The notes under the pieces are model-generated. The model was not told the DNA's origin. It saw only the letters and a list, made by a program, of their open reading frames with translations, and ran no database searches. A stretch of DNA of 7,657 nucleotides from Candidatus Bathyarchaeota archaeon (GTDB lineage: Archaea; Thermoproteota; Bathyarchaeia; Bathyarchaeales; Bathyarchaeaceae), in NCBI GenBank assembly GCA_020356305.1, contig CP070636.1, positions 990,494 through 998,150 of the forward strand, written 5' to 3'. Shown here piece by piece: positions 5,479-7,657 of this stretch. The first letter of the stretch is position 1; each line of letters opens with the position of its first letter. The translations under genes were made by a program, and so were the position numbers.

Positions 5479-5500
5479 CTTAAATATGACTTACGTCATA
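5479..5500 (+). promoter_or_regulatory. TATA box plus palindromic operator, copy 2 (HExxH protein gene)
   Basis: CTTAAATAT leads directly into ATGACTTACGTCAT (5486-5499), the same palindrome as at 4743-4756 with one base changed so that a single pair is lost; T5485 and A5500 extend it to 16 bp. The spacing between TATA box and palindrome is identical in both promoters. The TATA centre near 5484 predicts a transcript start around 5509, downstream of the first possible ATG at 5505. Confidence 0.75.
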
Positions 5501-5567
5501 ACTTATGTGTGGAACTTCCATTGTTTTATGCACAAACAGAAGTGACACAGACAATGAGGAAAGATTC

Positions 5568-6062
5568 ATGAGACCTCCAACATACGGTTCAAAACTCGAT
5601 GAAGCTCAAGGATTCAGTGAAATATGGAAGTTAGTAAAACTCACTGTTCAAAAGAGCTTGGGTGAACACAGAGTTGGCATGATGCTGTTCCTCGACGACC
5701 TTCCACTACACATGGGAGCCTATCATCCTCTTGGAACCAACAACATCGTTTTGAATCGCGCCCTCATAGAACTTGTCGAAGGAACAACGAAGTCACGGCG
5801 AGTAGTGAATGCTTTCATATACACCCTCTTGCTTCACGAGTATCTACACGCGCTTGGCCATATTCCGGAGTCGGAAGTCAGCTCCATGGTCCACCAAATC
5901 TCAAAAGAGTCTTTCGGTGAATACTCTGCGGTTTCCGATATGGCAAAGGGAGGACTACGATTTATCCTACGAAACATTCCCGTGAACAATGTTTCGTTAT
6001 CAAAGCGATCAATGGAAATAGTTAGAGATTTTGACAAAACAAGTCAACCATACATCAGCTAG
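5568..6062 (+). CDS. Putative metalloprotein with HExxHxxGH motif, 164 aa
   Basis: The product carries HEYLHALGH at residues 90-98, preceded by the helix AFIYTLLL, the arrangement of zinc-metallopeptidase active sites: H90 and H94 would bind zinc and E91 activate water. The metzincin form HExxHxxGxxH is not met, as residue 100 is Pro; H98 or a later acidic residue may be the third ligand. Upstream, VGMMLFLDDLPLHMGAYHPLGTNNIVLNRALIE (37-69) looks like the beta strands and edge that precede such helices. There is no signal peptide. I prefer ATG 5568: GAGG lies 8 bases before it, whereas ATG 5505 (185 aa) falls before the predicted transcript start and adds an unconvincing N-terminus. The promoter palindrome is shared with the molybdopterin protein gene. 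Family unknown to me; peptidase activity is inference from the motif. Confidence 0.75.
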   Translation: MRPPTYGSKLDEAQGFSEIWKLVKLTVQKSLGEHRVGMMLFLDDLPLHMGAYHPLGTNNIVLNRALIELVEGTTKSRRVVNAFIYTLLLHEYLHALGHIPESEVSSMVHQISKESFGEYSAVSDMAKGGLRFILRNIPVNNVSLSKRSMEIVRDFDKTSQPYIS

Positions 6063-6169
6063 TTGGTCTCTCTCCTCAACTGGGCAGGCTGGCGAGCGGT
6101 GGATCTATAATGTCTTTTCAGGCTTGTCCAACCTTGGTCTGCGTCCGAGGCATGACGTGCCCGCTGTTT

Positions 6170-6176
6170 AAAAAAA
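6170..6176 (-). terminator. Oligo-T terminator of the bacterioferritin gene
   Basis: On the minus strand seven consecutive T residues begin 15 bases after the TAA of the bacterioferritin gene. T-runs of this kind terminate archaeal RNA polymerase without a hairpin. Confidence 0.6.
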
Positions 6177-6191
6177 GAGTGTTTGTGCCGA

Positions 6192-6635
6192 TTACAATTC
6201 CGGTTGTGAAAGCTCAACCATTCCGACCAAAAGTCTTGAGAACGTGTCGTGATGTTCCTCCTCATGGCTCAAAACTTCTTCAAATAGTCTTCTGGTTGTA
6301 ATATCACCTTCTTCATCCGCAACTTTTACAGTTTGTTTGTAAAGAAGTATTGCTTCCTCCTCCGCTTTCACGTCCATGCGAAGCATCTCTCCCAAATCGT
6401 TGCCTACAAAGATGGGATCTGGTTTAGTAGTAGGGGTTCCACCGAGATAAGCCAGCCTCTCTGCGATCGCTTCCGCATGTTTCATCTCTGTAATAGCGAT
6501 TTTCCTGAGCGTGTCTCCAACTACTGCACCTCTAACGCCTATAGCTAAAACATGTTGCCAAATATACTGAACAGATACTTGAAGCTCCCGCGCTATTCCT
6601 CTATTCAGCAGTTCCAGTAATTTCTTGGACACCAT
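6192..6635 (-). CDS. bfr: Bacterioferritin / ferritin-like di-iron protein
   Basis: The 147-residue four-helix protein aligns along its length with E. coli bacterioferritin (158 aa), lacking only the C-terminal tail. All ferroxidase-centre ligands are present one residue earlier than in E. coli: E17, E50, H53, E93, E126 and H129. M51 in TEMKHAEAI corresponds to the haem-binding Met52, so haem could be bound at a dimer interface. Such proteins oxidise Fe(II), store it as ferric mineral in a 24-subunit shell and protect against peroxide. The ATG at 6635 has AAGGAGAC as ribosome binding site. The gene is divergent from a zinc-ribbon miniprotein; the two promoters flank one copy of the 25-bp element, suggesting joint control by iron or oxidants. 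Haem use and assembly state are inferred. Confidence 0.93.
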   Translation of the reverse strand: MVSKKLLELLNRGIARELQVSVQYIWQHVLAIGVRGAVVGDTLRKIAITEMKHAEAIAERLAYLGGTPTTKPDPIFVGNDLGEMLRMDVKAEEEAILLYKQTVKVADEEGDITTRRLFEEVLSHEEEHHDTFSRLLVGMVELSQPEL

Positions 6636-6678
6636 TTTATGTCTCCTTCAATGCATTGAGAAACGTTTTCTGCATTCG

Positions 6679-6686
6679 CTTTTAAA
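6679..6686 (-). promoter_or_regulatory. TATA box of the bacterioferritin gene
   Basis: TTTAAAAG on the minus strand is identical to the TATA box at 1660-1667 and lies at the same distance from the shared 25-bp element. It predicts a transcript start near 6658 and a leader of about 22 nt containing the GGAG site. Confidence 0.7.
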
Positions 6687-6689
6687 GCT

Positions 6690-6714
6690 ATGTGACTGTG
6701 CCACAACAGCAACA
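6690..6714 (-). promoter_or_regulatory. 25-bp shared regulatory element, copy 2, between divergent promoters
   Basis: Read on the minus strand this matches 1632-1656 at 24 of 25 bases, with core TGTGGCACAGTCACAT. It ends 3 bp from the bacterioferritin TATA box and starts 5 bp from the zinc-ribbon gene TATA box (6720-6727), so one bound protein could control both. It is the only intergenic second copy I found in this window. Confidence 0.78.
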
Positions 6715-6719
6715 TAACC

Positions 6720-6729
6720 TTAAATATTA
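6720..6729 (+). promoter_or_regulatory. TATA box of the zinc-ribbon miniprotein gene
   Basis: TTAAATATTA predicts a transcript start near 6749 and a leader of about 35 nt ending in the strong ribosome binding site GGAGGTGA at 6773-6780. Confidence 0.65.
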
Positions 6730-6784
6730 CACACCAAAACTCTAGTTCTGCTAATATTCTGAGCAAAGTTATGGAGGTGAAATG

Positions 6785-6889
6785 ATGGTAAAATGTGGAC
6801 TATGCGGAGCAGAAGTGCCACAGCAACCAAAAGTAACAGCAGATGGTAAATGCTCTGCTTGCGGTGCAAAGTTGGCAATCAAAAAATGA
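6785..6889 (+). CDS. Zinc-ribbon / desulforedoxin-like miniprotein, 34 aa
   Basis: The short product MVKCGLCGAEV...DGKCSACGAKLAIKK holds two CxxC knuckles, C4/C7 and C23/C26, separated by 15 residues, which would bind one zinc or one iron. The N-terminal KCGLCGAEV resembles the KCELCGQVV of desulforedoxin, a 36-residue rubredoxin-like iron protein, but the second pair here is CxxC rather than CC, so a plain zinc ribbon is equally possible. It is a gene despite its size: it has its own TATA box, the best ribosome binding site in the window and a compact cysteine pattern. ATG 6782 would add one Met, but it is only 1 base from the ribosome binding site, against 4 bases for ATG 6785. Divergence from bacterioferritin and the shared element suggest a role in iron or redox handling, perhaps electron delivery to ferritin. 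Confidence 0.8.
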   Translation: MVKCGLCGAEVPQQPKVTADGKCSACGAKLAIKK

Positions 6890-7121
6890 CCTCTCGACCG
6901 TTGAGATGGGGACTTCTGAGAATTTAAACCGTCTCTCCTTATTTCGATGACAGTTTCTGTAATTACAGCTGCTAGAGCGCAAAGAAGAACATGTGCGCTC
7001 TCCTCCTCTTTTTGTGTCAAATCTTTATGTTTGCCTTCTTCGAAATTCTTTAAACAGCCAGCGCGCACATTGAAGATTTTTCCAAGCGGACCCAAAGCTG
7101 ATGAGTAACTGCGAGACTAGG
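6890..7121. other. Gap between miniprotein and mscL, with a hairpin at 6974-7001
   Basis: No convincing gene is present. AGAGCGCA (6974-6981) and TGCGCTCT (6994-7001) form a perfect 8-bp stem with a 12-base loop, followed by TTTTT at 7009-7013; it could end transcripts of the miniprotein gene, though it is about 85 bp past its stop. A minus-strand frame from TTG 7095 gives a plausible stretch KDLTQKEEESAHVLLCALAA but then runs antisense through the miniprotein gene. I treat it as unsupported. Confidence 0.4.
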
Positions 7122-7550
7122 TTAGTCTATGCCCCATCGTTTGGTGATCTTCACTAGCACGAAGATTACAAAGGCTACGATGATGAAAGTTATCAGTGCA
7201 GCCAAGAATTCTCCCACGCCAAACAATTGACCTACATAGTTTGTGTTTATAGGGTTCCCCTGACTGTCTAGTTCTGTAGGTGGAACTGCTATTTTGAATG
7301 TCGCCAAGTTTCCAAGACCTGGCACGGCAACGCCTATTACAGGCATTATCAATCCTGTCACAAACGCTTGAACAAGGGCACCCAGGTAAATGCCCATTAT
7401 GAAGGCAACAGCGAGACCCATGACCTTATATCTCGAAAGGAAATCCATGAACTCACTCCATAATCCTTTCGGCGGCGGAGGAGCGGGTTTAGGCTCAAGC
7501 AATTCTCTGATTCGTTTCAACTCGTTCAACATTTCATTCTCTTTCGACAT
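7122..7550 (-). CDS. mscL: Large-conductance mechanosensitive channel MscL
   Basis: MscL forms a homopentameric pore that opens under membrane tension to release solutes on hypo-osmotic shock. From ATG 7550 the product has 142 residues. Its N-terminal region SKENEMLNELKRIRELLEPK is a charged amphipathic helix joined by APPPPKG to the core. TM1 (about 43-66, YKVMGLAVAFIMGIYLGALV) is followed by the family signature TGLIMPVIG (65-73). A periplasmic loop with NPINTNYVG comes next, then TM2 (about 113-134) and the basic end VKITKRWGID. Compared with E. coli MscL, the N-terminus is extended by a helix and a proline linker, while the basic C-terminal bundle is absent. Longer starts (ATG 7574, TTG 7643) are open, but GGGGTGGT lies just before ATG 7550 and a TATA-like GCATATCAAG sits near 7587. 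Confidence 0.92.
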   Translation of the reverse strand: MSKENEMLNELKRIRELLEPKPAPPPPKGLWSEFMDFLSRYKVMGLAVAFIMGIYLGALVQAFVTGLIMPVIGVAVPGLGNLATFKIAVPPTELDSQGNPINTNYVGQLFGVGEFLAALITFIIVAFVIFVLVKITKRWGID

Positions 7551-7657
7551 TTTACCACCCCATGTTTTCTTCATACTAGATACTTGATATGCATTGCTCA
7601 TCATAAAGAATTTTTCGCAGAAGTGAAGCCTGTTGGCCCCCAATCTGTATGTTTTCC

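Noticed and set aside
6815..6827. GTGCCACAGCAAC inside the miniprotein gene resembles the 25-bp element
   Set aside because: It matches only in part, with a gap, lies in coding sequence encoding VPQQ, and has no TATA box beside it.
6769..7095. 108-codon minus-strand frame between mscL and the miniprotein
   Set aside because: It starts at a TTG without a ribosome binding site, its second half is antisense to the better-supported zinc-ribbon gene, and its composition there is unnatural. The first half looks fairly protein-like, so a decayed gene cannot be fully excluded.
7114..7128. AGACTA-GGT-TAGTCT inverted repeat over the mscL stop codon
   Set aside because: The stem is short and no T-run follows on the minus strand, so it is not a convincing terminator.

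Overview
The window reads as chromosome from a mesophilic-style archaeon. Evidence: a eukaryote/archaea-type ribosomal protein eL40 gene, archaeal TATA boxes about 25 bp before likely transcript starts, at least one probably leaderless gene, GGAGGTGA ribosome binding sites matching the archaeal 16S tail, a tRNA with encoded CCA, an Lrp/AsnC-type regulator and an archaeal-style MscL. Moderate base composition and the gene mix (orphan succinate-CoA ligase alpha subunit, Cys-rich ferredoxin, HhH-like repeat protein) suit an anaerobic TACK-type archaeon such as a bathyarchaeon. That placement is inference; no marker here fixes the lineage.

Layout, left to right: the 3' end of a lysine-rich-tailed protein (+, cut by the window edge); a Cys-rich double 4Fe-4S ferredoxin protein (-); a 413-bp gap holding promoters and a doubtful mini-ORF; a 58-aa two-helix membrane protein (+); tRNA-Val(CAC) (-); an Lrp-like regulator (+); eL40 (-) immediately behind sucD (-); a duplicated helix-hairpin-helix-like protein (-); an exported sulfite-oxidase-fold molybdopterin protein (+); an HExxHxxGH putative metalloprotein (+); a bacterioferritin (-) divergent from a 34-aa zinc-ribbon/desulforedoxin-like miniprotein (+); and MscL (-) at the right edge. 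Genes are mostly single units with their own promoters; sucD-eL40 is the only clear operon. Two genes (eL40 and the zinc-ribbon miniprotein) are under 60 codons and easily missed.

The most interesting content is regulatory. First, a 25-bp element (24/25 identical) lies just upstream of the TATA box of the small membrane protein and, 5 kb away, between the divergent bacterioferritin and zinc-ribbon promoters; it keeps the same distance and orientation to a TTTAAAAG TATA box in the membrane protein and ferritin promoters. This suggests a three-gene iron/redox-stress regulon. Second, a 14-bp palindrome, ATGACGTACGTCAT (one change in the second copy), sits on the downstream flank of the TATA box of both the molybdopterin protein and the HExxH protein, the position expected of a repressor operator. 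The two elements are unrelated to each other, so the window seems to hold members of two separate small regulons. Neither regulator can be identified from sequence alone.
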